Assembly (NCBI GenBank): GCA_029706075.1
Contig: JAINUG010000139.1
Location: 1,177,501 to 1,241,500, forward strand
DNA: 64,000 nt
Direction: 5' to 3'
Origin: Aldrovandia affinis
Lineage: Eukaryota; Chordata; Actinopteri; Notacanthiformes; Halosauridae
The notes below the pieces were generated by a model. It was not told where the DNA came from and searched no databases. It was given only the letters and a program-made list of their open reading frames with translations. Below, piece after piece: positions 31,616-43,079 of this stretch. A program made the translations under genes and the position numbers. Each line of letters begins with the position of its first letter. Within the stretch, counting starts at the first letter, position 1.

Positions 31616-32770
31616 AATGGTGATTTTGGCATGTGCAAGTCTGGGTGAGGCCACAGACAGTGTAGATCCGTGTGGTGCAAAAGTGATTATAAAAGCCGAC
31701 ATAAATAGAGATAATACCTTCCAATTTGACTGATAAAGTAATAACTGTGGAAGCAAGCCAGCATCGTATAGAGGATATGATGTGTATGGTTGTCAGTTCA
31801 TGTGGGGTTACCCCACAAGCAACCCATGGTGCAGAGCGTGGTCGGACGTATATTGGACCACCAGCCCAAATTATGAGAAACATGTAACTCTGAAAAATGA
31901 TAAATGGGGAGGAGTAAAAAACGCCATAAAGTTGATGAGAGGACAGTTGATTTCGACTGGCAGTACAGGGGTTAACCCGATAGTTGTGACAACCAAACGG
32001 GAATTACCAATCCATGGTCAATGGAAGGGTATGACCCACAGAGATGCTACGCGGGCGGTGCAATCCCAAAAAACAAGAGCACATTTTATGTAATCTTGGG
32101 AGTAGACCTATCGGGCAAGGATCCAATGGGCCTAATTAGAATAGACCTTATAAACACTACCCAAGAATCAGACACAACAGCCTCGACAGGAAGGACCCAC
32201 GTCAGCCCCAGATACCATAATTAAACTAGAATCAGACAAAATAACCTACAAAACTAGACTGGCCCTAGAAACCGGATACGTAGAAAGCAATGCATGGTTA
32301 GATCAGGTGTCACAAATTGCCAACCAGTCGGGACAGCAAGATTGTCTGATATGCACAGGAGCTCGACCAACCCTGACATTAACAAAAACAGCGTTTTGAA
32401 GAATACAAAAATGGTTCTGATGTACCAGGTTCAGATTTAGGATGCTTGCTCGGTCTAATGTCTAGAGAAAATCCAACCAGGGAATGTGCAGGCTGGGAGA
32501 AAATTTTCCCAATGGCTGCAGCTAATGTAACTCCCCAGTGTTTCGCCACGGGAAAGTGTATGATGTGACATGTTTTGAAAATAACAACACAGCAGGACGT
32601 GCCCACCAACTAGGAAGACTGTCCGAGTGTGAGAGGACCGTAACTCTGACAAGTATGAAATTGGCCACTCGACTGACAGTGTCCAGAGCAGACGTTTGGT
32701 GGTACTGTGGTGGCCGAGCCCTGTTCAATTGGCTACCACACAACTGGGGAGTAAGTGTGCCCTAGTCTCT
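31616..32770 (+). pseudogene. ERV env surface subunit, degraded
   Basis: A signal-like start (MVILACASLG) is followed by short frames in all three registers. Recognisable pieces include tryptophan- and cysteine-bearing segments (FMWGYPTSNPWCRAW; RADVWWYCGG followed by WLPHNW), consistent with the end of a retroviral surface subunit. At least five frame changes or stops fall between 31740 and 32770. No receptor-binding function is possible from this copy. Confidence 0.7.
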
Positions 32771-33921
32771 TTAAATGTCCAGTACTGATTATCCCTGAGG
32801 CTGAAAAGGTGATGCGAGTAGACGTAGAAGAACAATTGGCCAAATTCAAGTTTTCAAGACGTAAAAGAGGAGCACTATTGAGCACAGAGGCTAAAAACCC
32901 AGATGGAGTCTGGATAGATGCAATTGGGCAAGCCAGAAATATTCCTGATGAATATAAACTGGCAGATGAAGTAGCAGCTGGGTTCGAGAGTTTCCCTCTC
33001 TGGTCAGCTATTTTTCCAGTGACAGTCAACAAAAATGTGAATAGGATAAACATGATCCATTACAACGTACAACGATTGGCTAACTTAACTAGGGATGTTG
33101 TGGAAGCTGTGCACCAACAATTATCTCAAACTTCGTTAATGACATTACAAAACAGGGTTGCATTAGACATGCTACTAGCTGAGAAAGGAGGGGTATGCTC
33201 TATGTTTGGAGATGCTTGTTTTACTGTAATTGCAAACAACACAGCACCGGATGGCACTTTGACTAAGGGATTGCATAAATTGAGAGCATTGGCTAATGAG
33301 ATGAAGGCTCAGTCTGGAGTGAACAACCCCGTAACAGATTGGCTGTCTAAAACGTTTGGGCAATGGGGAGCCCTGATTGGACAACTGTTCATAGGAGTGG
33401 CTATTGCCTCCTCCATGTTCATAATTTGCGGATGTTGTTGTGTACCGTGCATCCGGACCTTGGTAACTAGAACAATTGAAAGAGCCATAACTGGCAGAGA
33501 TGACATGCCCCCTAAATATCAAGCTGTACAGTTGGAAGAAGGATTACTGGAGAATGAGGAGTACCCAGACGCAATGCCTATGCTCGCCGCTTGCAGTGTT
33601 ACCACTTTAACCCCTGATGACTTTGAGTGGCAAGGCTACAGTCCTAGTGTGGCCGCTAGAATTTTGTATCAACAGGCAACTGGAGATATGGAGGAAGCTT
33701 GGGTGGAACCGGAAGGACCCTATACGGAGAACTGCCCCATTGGAAATCCATACTGCAAATATGGGCAGGGTCCGGGAGCAGGATGGGGGTGCTGGAGATG
33801 GCTCGAGATTGTCTGCCCTGAGGAGGAAAACCTGGGCAAGAAGCTTCGTACCGATCCTCACTTTGCAGCCAAGTACTTCACCGAAGTGCTGGGAATTGAC
33901 CCATTCCCTGAGGAGATGTAG
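32755..33921 (+). CDS. ERV env C-terminal part: cleavage site, TM subunit, long tail
   Basis: One open frame of 388 codons. Furin-type site RRKR at residues 35-38; heptad-rich ectodomain at about 95-135; immunosuppressive-like segment LQNRVALDMLLAEKGGVC at 131-148; C148 and C155 in CX6C spacing, but residue 156 is Phe where the second Cys of CX6CC is expected; membrane helix at about 205-226 followed by a CGCCCVPC cysteine cluster. The remaining roughly 150 residues form a long cytoplasmic tail with PPKY and a Trp/Cys-rich stretch near the end. The surface subunit upstream is broken, so an entry-competent envelope cannot be made. The open frame may only reflect the recent age of the copy. Confidence 0.82.
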   Translation: MCPSLFKCPVLIIPEAEKVMRVDVEEQLAKFKFSRRKRGALLSTEAKNPDGVWIDAIGQARNIPDEYKLADEVAAGFESFPLWSAIFPVTVNKNVNRINMIHYNVQRLANLTRDVVEAVHQQLSQTSLMTLQNRVALDMLLAEKGGVCSMFGDACFTVIANNTAPDGTLTKGLHKLRALANEMKAQSGVNNPVTDWLSKTFGQWGALIGQLFIGVAIASSMFIICGCCCVPCIRTLVTRTIERAITGRDDMPPKYQAVQLEEGLLENEEYPDAMPMLAACSVTTLTPDDFEWQGYSPSVAARILYQQATGDMEEAWVEPEGPYTENCPIGNPYCKYGQGPGAGWGCWRWLEIVCPEEENLGKKLRTDPHFAAKYFTEVLGIDPFPEEM

Positions 33922-34052
33922 GTGATGTTTGAGCTGTGGAGAAGGGAGTGATGAATGTTGTCAATCTGTTGTTTGTCTGTTTATGAATGTTGTCAATCTG
34001 TTGTTTGTCTGAAGAAAAAACAAAAAAAAAAAAAAGGAAAAAATTGAAAAAT

Positions 34053-35234
34053 GAAAGTATGGTGTCGCATTACTCTCTAATGTTTTCTACTTCTATTTTT
34101 TACATTCACTAAGAAGTAACTTTATACTTATTTTTACACCTATTTCTATATTTACTCTATACTTACTAAGTAACTTTACATTCTATGCAAGAACTTTTAG
34201 TTTATAATCCATCTCTAATATCGAAAGGTTGAAATAACCATGTGATCTGATGCTTTGCTTAATGGCTCATGTGCTAGACCAAGCCCCTTGATAGTAGCAT
34301 CCGCAGGATGCCAAAGCAGGTAATTGTAATAAGCGGGGTCTGGTTCGCTGTTAGACACCCGGTTGGTTTCGCTCAGAGCGGATGCTGAGTGCTACTAGAG
34401 ACACTCCCACTGGCAGCACTGCCAAGCCAGGACAGTGTGGTTTTTTAACCCAAGAGGTTTTTCCCAGTGGCTGAGTAGAGCCCTCGGGGTGACATGGCTT
34501 CGCTGTGCTAGAATGCTTAAAAGGCCTAATTTGATAGTTTGTGTAAAATTAGTATGCCCAAAGGTTGGACAGAGTAGGCACACGCCGACAGGGTTCAAGA
34601 GCCGAAAAGACCAGCCAGAGGGTTGAATTAACTGAAGGCCTATATGTAACCCGCTATTAGTGCATACAAGTCCTGAACCTCGCTGCAAAAGAGGCTTATG
34701 TAATGTTGAGACAGTATGGAGAAACTTTTGTTTCTGGAGCTCAAGGTGCTCTCTTAAATTGTGTTGCTCCCATAAATGTGAGCAAAGGAGGGACTTGTGG
34801 AAATGTATTAGTGTTTGTCTTCTGACCTGTCTGTGAACTAACCGCATAGAATCTAAATCTTCTGACCTGTCTAGATACTAACCGGGGGGGCCAGTTTTCT
34901 TAATCTTGCACCACCTGCTTCCACAAGGTTAAGAACGGAGAGACAAATGTGCCTACTATGCACGAAGACAGATAGCGTAACTGGTTGCTGATTGGAGAGC
35001 CTGAACCAAAGGGGGTCAGCCAATCAGCAAGGACTTGAGGGGACAAAGGACGAGGTTCGGGGGGTCCCGGGGAGAGAGCTCTCCCGGAAGACGACTGAGC
35101 AAATCTGTTGAGAGTTTGCTGGTTTTTCTTCTGTTATCTGTTATATTCTACTTGTTTCTAATAAATACTGAGTTAACGTTAATTTGGTCTAAGTATTTCG
35201 ACTCTTCACAAATACCTCCTGAAACACGCTAACA
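34053..35234 (+). repeat. putative 3' LTR of the ERV
   Basis: A long A-rich purine run ends at 34052, then TGAAAGTATGG begins; a possible end is CACGCTAACA at 35234, with an AATAAA signal near 35159. TG...CA termini and position support an LTR of about 1.18 kb. With no second copy in the window, the boundaries are guesses. Between env and this LTR, a 31-33 bp segment (GAATGTTGTCAATCTGTTGT) is duplicated at 33952-34011. Confidence 0.5.
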
Positions 35235-35507
35235 ATGTCCGTGAACACTAAACGTTAGCTAGATAACTAACTTGTCCCATTTGGAACTTCAGAAATATTT
35301 TTGAATATACTTGCATGACGTGTTTGTTACGATGTGAGTGTAAAACTGAAATAGTTCAAGTTAGCCAATTTAAAAAAAAGTTGTCAGCAGGATGATCACT
35401 TCGAAATCAAAGGTCGTCCTTCTTAATGTTTTAGTCGTCGAGACGATAGGATGACTGCGAATCTGTGCCCCTGACTAGCTAGACATTCTGCGCAGATTTA
35501 GCTAACA

Positions 35508-36072
35508 TCAGCCCTCACAGACACTTACCGATCCGAATGAGTCTTCAAATGACGAACAAAGTTTGATGTTGTAGTCTGGCTGCAATTCAGCAATTCGCCT
35601 TTTTCCTTCACATGTGAAATGTTTGAAGCCGAAAGTGATGACTCTTGGCACAGTCACGGCCGCCATGATGATCTGATCTGATCTGATTATACTGTGTGTG
35701 TCTAACCAGAAATAGTCTAAAGCGGGAGGGTGTAACAAGTGCTTCTCGTTGAAATAAAATAATGTCAGGTAGCGAGGAGCTTGACTGACAGGGTAGTCAA
35801 TGACTATTAGTCATCCAATCATGACAATGCCATTCCAAGTGTGCACTCGCATACCGGGTAATGTTACACTGACACTTGTCACTTTTAATGTGAACATTGA
35901 CAGCGTTGAACATTTTAATATTGAATATAATATTTAAACAGAAAACAGAAAATAAACACAAACAAGTCATTCGAGTCCTCATGCCTCAAGTCAAGTCATG
36001 AGTCTTTAACTTCCAAGTCCAAGTTGAGTCTCAAGTCATTTATTTTATGACTGGAGTCCACATCTCTGGCAA
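35508..36072 (-). mobile_element. probable 5' end of the split hAT
   Basis: The minus strand begins at 36072 with CAGAGATGTGGACTCCAGTC, a hAT-type end with AAGTC/ACTTG subterminal motifs. Further in, at about 35664-35530, is a possible first exon beginning MAAVTVPRVITFGF and ending in a GGTAAGTG donor. Its sense matches the transposase at 27747-26828. The exon-to-exon phase does not fit directly, so another exon or loss is required. Confidence 0.5.
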
Positions 36073-36075
36073 TTC

Positions 36076-36205
36076 TCTCTTAATACGACTATATAATATA
36101 ATATATTAGTGCACTTTATTAGGTTATGCCCTATTCAGAAAACAACAATTTTGTGTTGTTTTCTCCTAGATTTCTGTGCCTTTACTTTTCTTAGTGTTTA
36201 GCCTC

Positions 36206-36241
<36 letters not shown>

Positions 36242-38440
36242 TTTTAATAAGATAATACTGCTATATCCACAAAATCTCAGAGCAGTGGAGTAATCAAGAC
36301 ACATGGAGTGACAAGCCTGCTTTGAAAAACGACAGTGGTATTGCTACATTTGTGACAAAACTTCATGAAAGTATGCTACAAGTTTAAATAAATGTAAATT
36401 GAAGCCCTTGTTAAGTACAGGGCATGTGTAAAACAGAATGCACTGTGAATAAAGAACAAAACTTGAGCTTTTTCAAGTCAAACTGTCTTCAGTGCTTTTC
36501 AAAAGTAAACAAATTAAACCATGATCATTGTGTTGCTCTTTTTGATAGCGAGCTGCACATTCCACCTTCAGAAATGAGGGCACACGTTGCAAACATTTCT
36601 GGGGTATGCTGTTTACACGAGGCAGAGCAAACCTGGAAGCAGATCAACTCCCCCCCCCCAGGAGTTCAAAGAAAACATTTAACCCCCTCCCCTTTCCCAT
36701 TGGCCCTGGGCCACAGAACAAAGGAATAATGTAATAATCACAATTTTTCCACTATGTGACTTTTTTTAGTACCACGTGATTTCAAACCGCTTGGATCGTG
36801 CTCAAGTATAAGTGAACAAATCATGTATGTACAGTATGTATGCAAATCTGCCATGCATTGGGAGAGACTTATTGAAATATGGCACCCCTTGGAAATGCAG
36901 AGACAAATCTGTGACAATAGAAAACACAGGGAGCGCTACTTGGGGGCTGTATAATAAAATGCCATATTCATACATGAACTACATGTAAACGATCCAGTAT
37001 AAATCAGCAGCTGAGTCTGCTTTGACTCTCTCTCTCTTTAAGAGTAATGGACTCTTCCACTGCTCTGTCTATTACTGATGAACTGTACTATACCATATTT
37101 CACTGTGCCTCCCTGTCTGGTGTACCTCTCTACTACTTATAACACAACGAAGCTGTCAAATCTACATTTTACTGTAAGTGGGAGCAGCATTTCCCCAAAA
37201 TCTTTACAGACCCATTATGATTACATCACACTGTCATCTACAATATCTTCCACATAAATAAAACGGAAATGATAAGGGTCAGTTAAAATGAAACGAATCA
37301 AAAAGAACCCGTGTAAGTTAGCTAGTTCTCTGAGACAGAAGCTAGAGCGGTAAGATACTGTATCTGCGCAGAGAGAAGTCCAGATCAGTCTAGATGTTTT
37401 TATTTGACAAGAAGTACTGAGCTGCAAGTTGCAGAAATATGTCACAGTAGCACGCATTGCAGCTTCCACATATGATTTATTTTGAGGCAACTGAAACTGT
37501 CCCTCCAGCCAGTTGTGGAGCAGCTGGGAAGTAGGTGGAGTGCAATGGTTGTAGGCAATAGGTTTTTAAACTCATTGTGCAATTAAAGTAGAGTGTGGCA
37601 GTAAAGTGCTCGAACACGCTTTAACCCTCTGAGGTCCGTGCTAAGCTTTTAGATGTTTTTTTATTTTGGCATGGTCTGATATTTATCTCAATTTCATCAA
37701 TTTAACACACACTTACTCCAAAGTGTTTGATATTTTTATTTGAAGGACAATCACAGCTACATTTGTATGCCATCAATAGTTTGGTCAGTATCATATGCAG
37801 CTTGTAAATAGATCTACAAACACACAAGTTAAAAATAGTAAATCTTTCTGCTGTCACAAAAGTTGTGAAAGCACACACTAAACTATAGTGACGAATTGTT
37901 TTGCCAATGTGCGTTTGTTCATCAGGGTCTTGGTTATGTAAGGGTGTGAAAACAGTTTAGCACATCTGAGATCTAAATAGCTAAAAACCTGTTTTTATCA
38001 GAACTGGTCACATTTATTTCAGGCTGTGGGAGGGCTAAATGCTAAATACCTGAATATTCATTATTCATTGTCCACACCTCTAAGATCTGTCAGATGGGCC
38101 ATCTCACTGGGCCATCAGTGTTATATTCTGAGTTCCTGTTCTGTTGTTTTTTGGTCTTTGTTTATTTTTCATTCAGTCCTTATTCATTATTCTTTATCCA
38201 GTATTGCATTTTCCCTGTTCTGTCACGTTCTGCTCCCTGTCTGTCCTTGTTCCGTTTATTTGAGATCCACACCTTGTCTTGTCATGCACTTCGGGAGTTT
38301 ATACTTTTCGGTTTTTTCGCCTCGCTTATTATATCGTTTTCTTCCTTCTTACTTTCTAGATTGCACTTTGTATATATTAGGTAGATGTGTATAGTACTAA
38401 CCAACTAATCTACTAACGTTAGGGATTTAGATTAAGTTAC
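36076..38440. other. gene-free interval with a small microsatellite
   Basis: An (AAT)n run occupies about 36206-36243. A 101-codon frame at 36424-36729 has no recognisable feature. TTAACCCTCTGAGGTC at 37621 resembles a piggyBac-type terminus, but no partner end was found. Nothing else was recognised. Confidence 0.45.
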
Positions 38441-38630
38441 TAACACGCGGAATATGTTTGGCGTCACAAGGCGGAATTCATATATTTTCACGAGTATTTG
38501 AAAACAAGCTAAATAAATAACATTTTAGGCTGTTTGAAAAGTATTATTCCATAGATCTTGTGTGCATATTGCTATTTGTTACGTTGCAACACGCGGAATA
38601 TGTAGTCACAAGGCGGAATTCATATATTGA
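38441..38630. repeat. two-copy tandem duplication, period about 147 bp
   Basis: ACACGCGGAATATGT followed by GTCACAAGGCGGAATTC and CATATATT occurs near 38442 and again near 38588. The segments between differ, so it is an old or partial duplication. Confidence 0.7.
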
Positions 38631-39420
38631 ATATATATACAGTATTTGATAACATGGCAAATCAAATATAGTTACTTACTCTTCGTCAGTTATTGTCTTC
38701 GTCGCTTTTCATCAATACTCTCAAACACTGCAGCGCAGAAAATCTTTCCATCCTGAATAAAATTGTATGTCTGTATAAAATTTAAAAAGACTCCGATCAG
38801 AATGATTAAAGCTGGGTGATGTCTATGACTGCCTTTAAGCTCTCACATACAAAGAAAATCCTTCATTCATTATTAAACCAAGTAAGACCTCCTGTAATTT
38901 CCACTTAGTTTGGCACATATTTATTAAAGAGCACCACGCCTGCATAATTGATAGCAGAGACCTGTCAGGAGTGGTTTCAAGGCCAGATGGGATTGTACGA
39001 ATAAAAGCACAAGTTGTTTCTCTGTCCTAGAAAACTGTACAAGGCACTTAAGTTCCATGTTGTGGATAATAGTACAAGGCATTTGGTTCATGGTGAAAGT
39101 TCTTGGTTTCCTGTCCTTCAGATTTGTTCCTGTTGCTACTTAAGAGAGTGAAATATGTTAATATAGGTTATGTATTTCATGCTTCTTTTTATGCTTTGAC
39201 CTGTTTTTCTTCCCATTCGGAATGCCCAATCATATTCTACGCAATGCTCGCTGCAACCTCCACTGTCAATTCGAGAGATCAGAACTGCTCTCCTCCGAAA
39301 CACGTGATATCAGTCGCCGCTTATTTTCACACCGACTTTTACAAGTTAAGCTCACACAGACATGAGACGGAGGAAGACACTTCATGCGTAGCTTTATACC
39401 GGCAGACTGTGGGCACCTGA
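38631..39420. other. no gene recognised
   Basis: Unique-looking AT-rich sequence. Overlapping open frames after 39266 on both strands show no family motifs. Confidence 0.4.
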
Positions 39421-39800
39421 TTGACCAACAGGAGTTGATGATGTGCAACAAGCGACCTCGTGTTCTAGTGGTTTCCCCGTCGCTGGCCACAGCGACCTCA
39501 GTTCGGCTCTGGCTCTGGGGAGTGCCACCGGGCTGTCCGTTGACTGTCCACCCCAGGGAAGGTGGAGGGAAGCCAACACAGTTAGCTGCGCACAGGAGTG
39601 GTTCTGGGGTGCCGGAATTACAGTCGACAGCATGACGAGTGCTGTCTTGGAGGAGGCAGCGCTTCGCCATTGTCACTGCCGGTCACAGGGCTACAGCAGC
39701 GAACTACGAGGGAGGGGATTGAACTAAGCACAGCGGGAGTAATTGGCTACCAAATTGGGAGAAAAATGGGGTCAAATAAAAAAATACAAAAAAGACACTG
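39421..39800 (+). repeat. SINE-like retroposon, tentative
   Basis: A GC-rich block of about 300 bp ends GGCTACCAAATTGGGAGAAA and then an A-rich tail. The same terminal wording occurs inside the hAT MITE at 20325-20380, so it is an interspersed repeat. No convincing pol III boxes were found. Confidence 0.45.
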
Positions 39801-39857
39801 TTCCAGTGTGGGATAACATGGCCAACTATGCATTGTTCTGCCGGGGCTTTTGGCCAG

Positions 39858-40640
39858 ATCTCTGAAGCGACAACAGCGATTAAGCTCGCTGAGCTAAAGA
39901 CTCAAGTCCCCTGCTCACTTACTTGAGCTCACCCGTTACACTCCCCCTCGAAACTCATGCGGCAGCAACACGGCCCGACTGATTGACATCAGTCCTGACA
40001 TCCAGTCACGGCACCATTGTGGCGGTATTGGTTCTGCCGGCAGCGAGTTTCGAACCGAGGGATCTCTGACGCGACAAGAGAAGGCGATTAAGCTCGCCCG
40101 AGCTAAAGACTCAAGTCCCCAACTCCGGGGAACTAATCGCACTCTTATCCACGTCACTCTGCAGCGGGTGCTCACTTGCCTTGAGCTCACCCGTTACTCC
40201 CCCCTCGAAACTCATGCGGCAGCACCACGGCCCGACTGATTGACATCAGTCCTGACATCCGTCCCACGGCACCAATGTGACGGTGTTGGTTCTGCCCGCA
40301 GCGGAGGATTTCGAACCAGTACTCCGGACGCGACAAGAGAGCGATTAAGCTCGCTGAGCCAAAGACTCAAGTCCTAACTCCGGGAACTAATCGCACTCTT
40401 ATCCACGTCACTCTGCCTTGAGCTCACCCGTTACACTCTCCCCTCGAAACTCATGCGGCAGCAACCACGGCCCGACTGATTGACATCAGTCCTGACTATA
40501 CGGCACAGTGCCGGTATTGGTTCTAACAGGATGACGCGACAGACCGTGAGCTAAAGACTCAAGTCCCCAACTCCGGGAACTAATCGCACTTATCCACGAC
40601 TCTGCAGCGGGTGCTCAGTGCCTTGAGCTCACCCGTTACA
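39858..40640. repeat. tandem array of 240-257 bp units carrying a tRNA-like core
   Basis: Unit starts (TCGAAACTCATGCGGCAGCA) fall at 39948, 40205 and 40444, preceded by a partial unit from 39858, giving one partial, two full and one shortened unit. Shared landmarks are CCCGACTGATTGACATCAGT, TAATCGCACTCTTATCCACG and TTGAGCTCACCCGTTAC. Each unit has a tRNA-like stretch on the minus strand. The array lies between two direct copies of TATGCATTGTYCTGYCGGG followed by CTTTTGGCCAG (39828-39857 and 40640-40670). Confidence 0.85.
40047..40105 (-). other. tRNA-like A/B-box sequence in the array
   Basis: On the minus strand TAGCTCGGGCGAG (A-box-like, TAGCTCAGCGAG in a sister unit) is followed about 36 bases later by GGTTCGAAAC (B box). 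Spacing and wording match a tRNA-derived pol III promoter. A full cloverleaf was not verified. Confidence 0.5.
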
Positions 40641-40688
40641 TATGCATTGTCCTGTCGGGCTTTTGGCCAGTCTTGATTGGAACAGTGA

Positions 40689-40880
40689 ACAGTGCCTTAA
40701 CAGCATGCAGACCGTGGGGCTCATCCACACACTATAACAGTGCCTTAACAGGATACAGACCGTGGGGCTCATCCACACACTAGAACAGTGCCTTAACAGC
40801 ATGCAGACCGTGGGGCTCATCCACACACTATAACAGTGCCTTAACAGGATACAGACCGTGGGGCTCATCCACACACTAGA
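40689..40880. repeat. 48-bp minisatellite, four units in A-B-A-B order
   Basis: Units start at 40689, 40737, 40785 and 40833, each ACAGTGCCTTAACAG... to CCACACACTA. Odd units read GCATGCAG and end CTATA; even units read GGATACAG and end CTAGA. The true period is therefore a 96-bp dimer. Confidence 0.93.
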
Positions 40881-43079
40881 ACAGTGCATATAATATATGT
40901 ATGATATGCTTTATCACTGGACTGCTGATCCAAACTGATTAGGAGACTGTATCACACATTGGCCTTACCCTGCAACTGATCATCCTTTGCTAACCTAGTA
41001 CAGAAAAATTAAATTAAATTCTGTTAACACAGAAAGGACTCTATTTCATTATTTTAAATATATATATTTCAGAACAAAATGTGTGCCTTCTTTGTAAATA
41101 GTGTATAAACACCATTTGGTGTATTAACTGTGTTTTAAAAAAAAGTAGCAGCCAGGATCCACTGGTATATATAATTGTGGAGGTAAAAAAAATAGAATAA
41201 GTGTGAATGATCCTGAGCACAATCCGGGGACAAGGCCAGATGTCTGGTCACGTCCACAGAAGGAAATTAATAAACGTATTCCGCCTGTCCAAGACTCTGT
41301 GAACAGAATCAACCTTTTTTCTTCCAAGAAAATGAAGAAGAAAGATTCCTATTACAGAGAAATTGCTTCACGATTGAACTTTGAAATACAGTTTTTTTTG
41401 TTGTTGTTGTGTGGAGCAGCAGCTAGCCCTGTACATGGTGTCATTGACTCTGAGGTCTTCAAAAGGCTGAGGTGACCTCCCCAACCCCCCAGAAAAAACT
41501 GAGACACACTTCACAGGAAATCCAATAGTTGCCATGGAGAATTTTAGCTTTACAGGTTGAGTAAAGCAATGATTACTTTTTTCCCCATCTTCTGAGACAA
41601 TCTGAGCTAGTGTTATCCAGTCCAGTTCCTCCTTTATTGAATCAAACATTTTAGATTAACTGTTTAACTACCGAACATTTTAGTCCAATATCCAAAAATA
41701 TATTTGACGCTAGACTATACATCTGGCTTTGTTATGTATTCCCATAGAGCAGGAAGGGCCTCAGCTCAAGGTTAAAATCAATCCCTGTTAAAAACAAAGA
41801 AATCTCTTCAGTAAGCATCCCCTTTCAGAAGCCACAGCCATTTCTACACACAATTATTCCATTCTATCAGACTGATTGAGAAAAGCAGGGGAGTGGAGGG
41901 GGAATCATGTCTGGGAAGAGAGAGGGATGAAAAGAGAAGGAGCGAAGGGGGTGGGTTAAGGACTATATAACGTGTATGCACACAAAATACATAACTATCT
42001 GGGACTGGCAATATTGTTTTCAGATTCTGTGATATGATCATTTTGTTTGTGATTTCATACAAAGATACTTTAAACGTAAAATAATGAATGTGGCTTTTTT
42101 AGACACCTACCACACGTTTGGTTTATCTGCAACCCATTAAAAAGTATTTGACCTGAATCGTGAGAGACATGAGTGAAAGAGATAGTGAGAAATCACACAG
42201 AGACTGGCTTGATGTGCCAGGCAGTGTGGACTTTGATATGCTCTGGATTCTGCTCAAAATTAAAATCCCTCTCTGACTTCTTTTCTCAGTCTATTTTTAA
42301 TTTACAGATTTCCTTTAATGGTGTGTTGTTGGGAGAAAATGCACGTGTGATGAAAAGTTTCCTGTGCTGTCCATGTGGTCTGTCATCCCGTTTCCATTTC
42401 AATTTGAACATCAAAGTATCAACACGGAAACAGCCAGTTTGATATTTATTTCCTGCATGAATCAATTTAATTTTAACTGCAGAGGACAAAACAATGAACA
42501 GAGGTTTAGTTGAGGAGCCAATATGTGTGACCCTTGTGTGAATCCAATTTAAAAACAGATTGAGGGAATCTCAGCTGATCTCTCCATTAATTGTGTGTGA
42601 TTAAAGGAGTATTCCAGCATTTTTTAAATAATTAAGTTTTGACTTACACACACAATGTTGTTGATCAACCTCAGCTGTGTGTGTCTGTAGTTGAGGCTGC
42701 TGAAAGCCTCCCAGGCTTTGGGAGAGATCAGGAAGCTTTGACAGTGGCTAAAGTGGAGACAAAGCCTTTGTTACTCTCCAGGTTCAGTATCAGGAGAGAA
42801 ATAGCTATTTAGATAACTTAATTTACAAGCATATCGACTCCAGCGGCAGGAAAACAAGGTGCTTTCCACAAACAAAGCAGCCCTCTGAGGAACTCTACAA
42901 GTGCACACCTAGAACACTCGTTGTGTTAACACAGAGACCCAATCAACTGGAGAGGGGACATTATAGACAATAGCCTGAATTTAAAGTGGTCTGAAAGACC
43001 CTTGCCAAATAAATAACTTTTTCCAGGCTACCCTGTAAGCCTAACAGCTCCTGGATGGTGCACTCTCCCCCTGGAACCA
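40881..43079. other. no gene recognised
   Basis: Two kilobases of mostly unique, AT-rich sequence. No splice-bounded exon or transposon end was identified on either strand. Confidence 0.45.

Larger units (their letters stand above)
29220..35234 (+). mobile_element. endogenous retrovirus, 5'-deleted
   Basis: Sense-strand order is RNase H, integrase, a small two-helix ORF, env surface region, env transmembrane region, 3' UTR and one LTR. Gag, protease, RT and the 5' LTR are absent. The env type (furin site, immunosuppressive-like segment, CX6C) resembles gamma-type retroviral envelopes found in many fish ERVs. The 5' boundary is not sharp. Several frameshifts and a ruined surface subunit mean that the copy cannot be infectious. 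Confidence 0.85.

Noticed and set aside
36424..36729. 101-codon plus-strand ORF
   Set aside because: No recognisable domain, poor context and a polyproline end due to a C-run; likely chance.
37621..37636. piggyBac-like terminus TTAACCCTCTGAGGTC
   Set aside because: No inverted partner or second TTAA-bounded end was found nearby, so it is not listed as an element.
39266..39816. Several overlapping ORFs on both strands
   Set aside because: They lie in a GC-rich repeat-like block and show no conserved motif in any frame.
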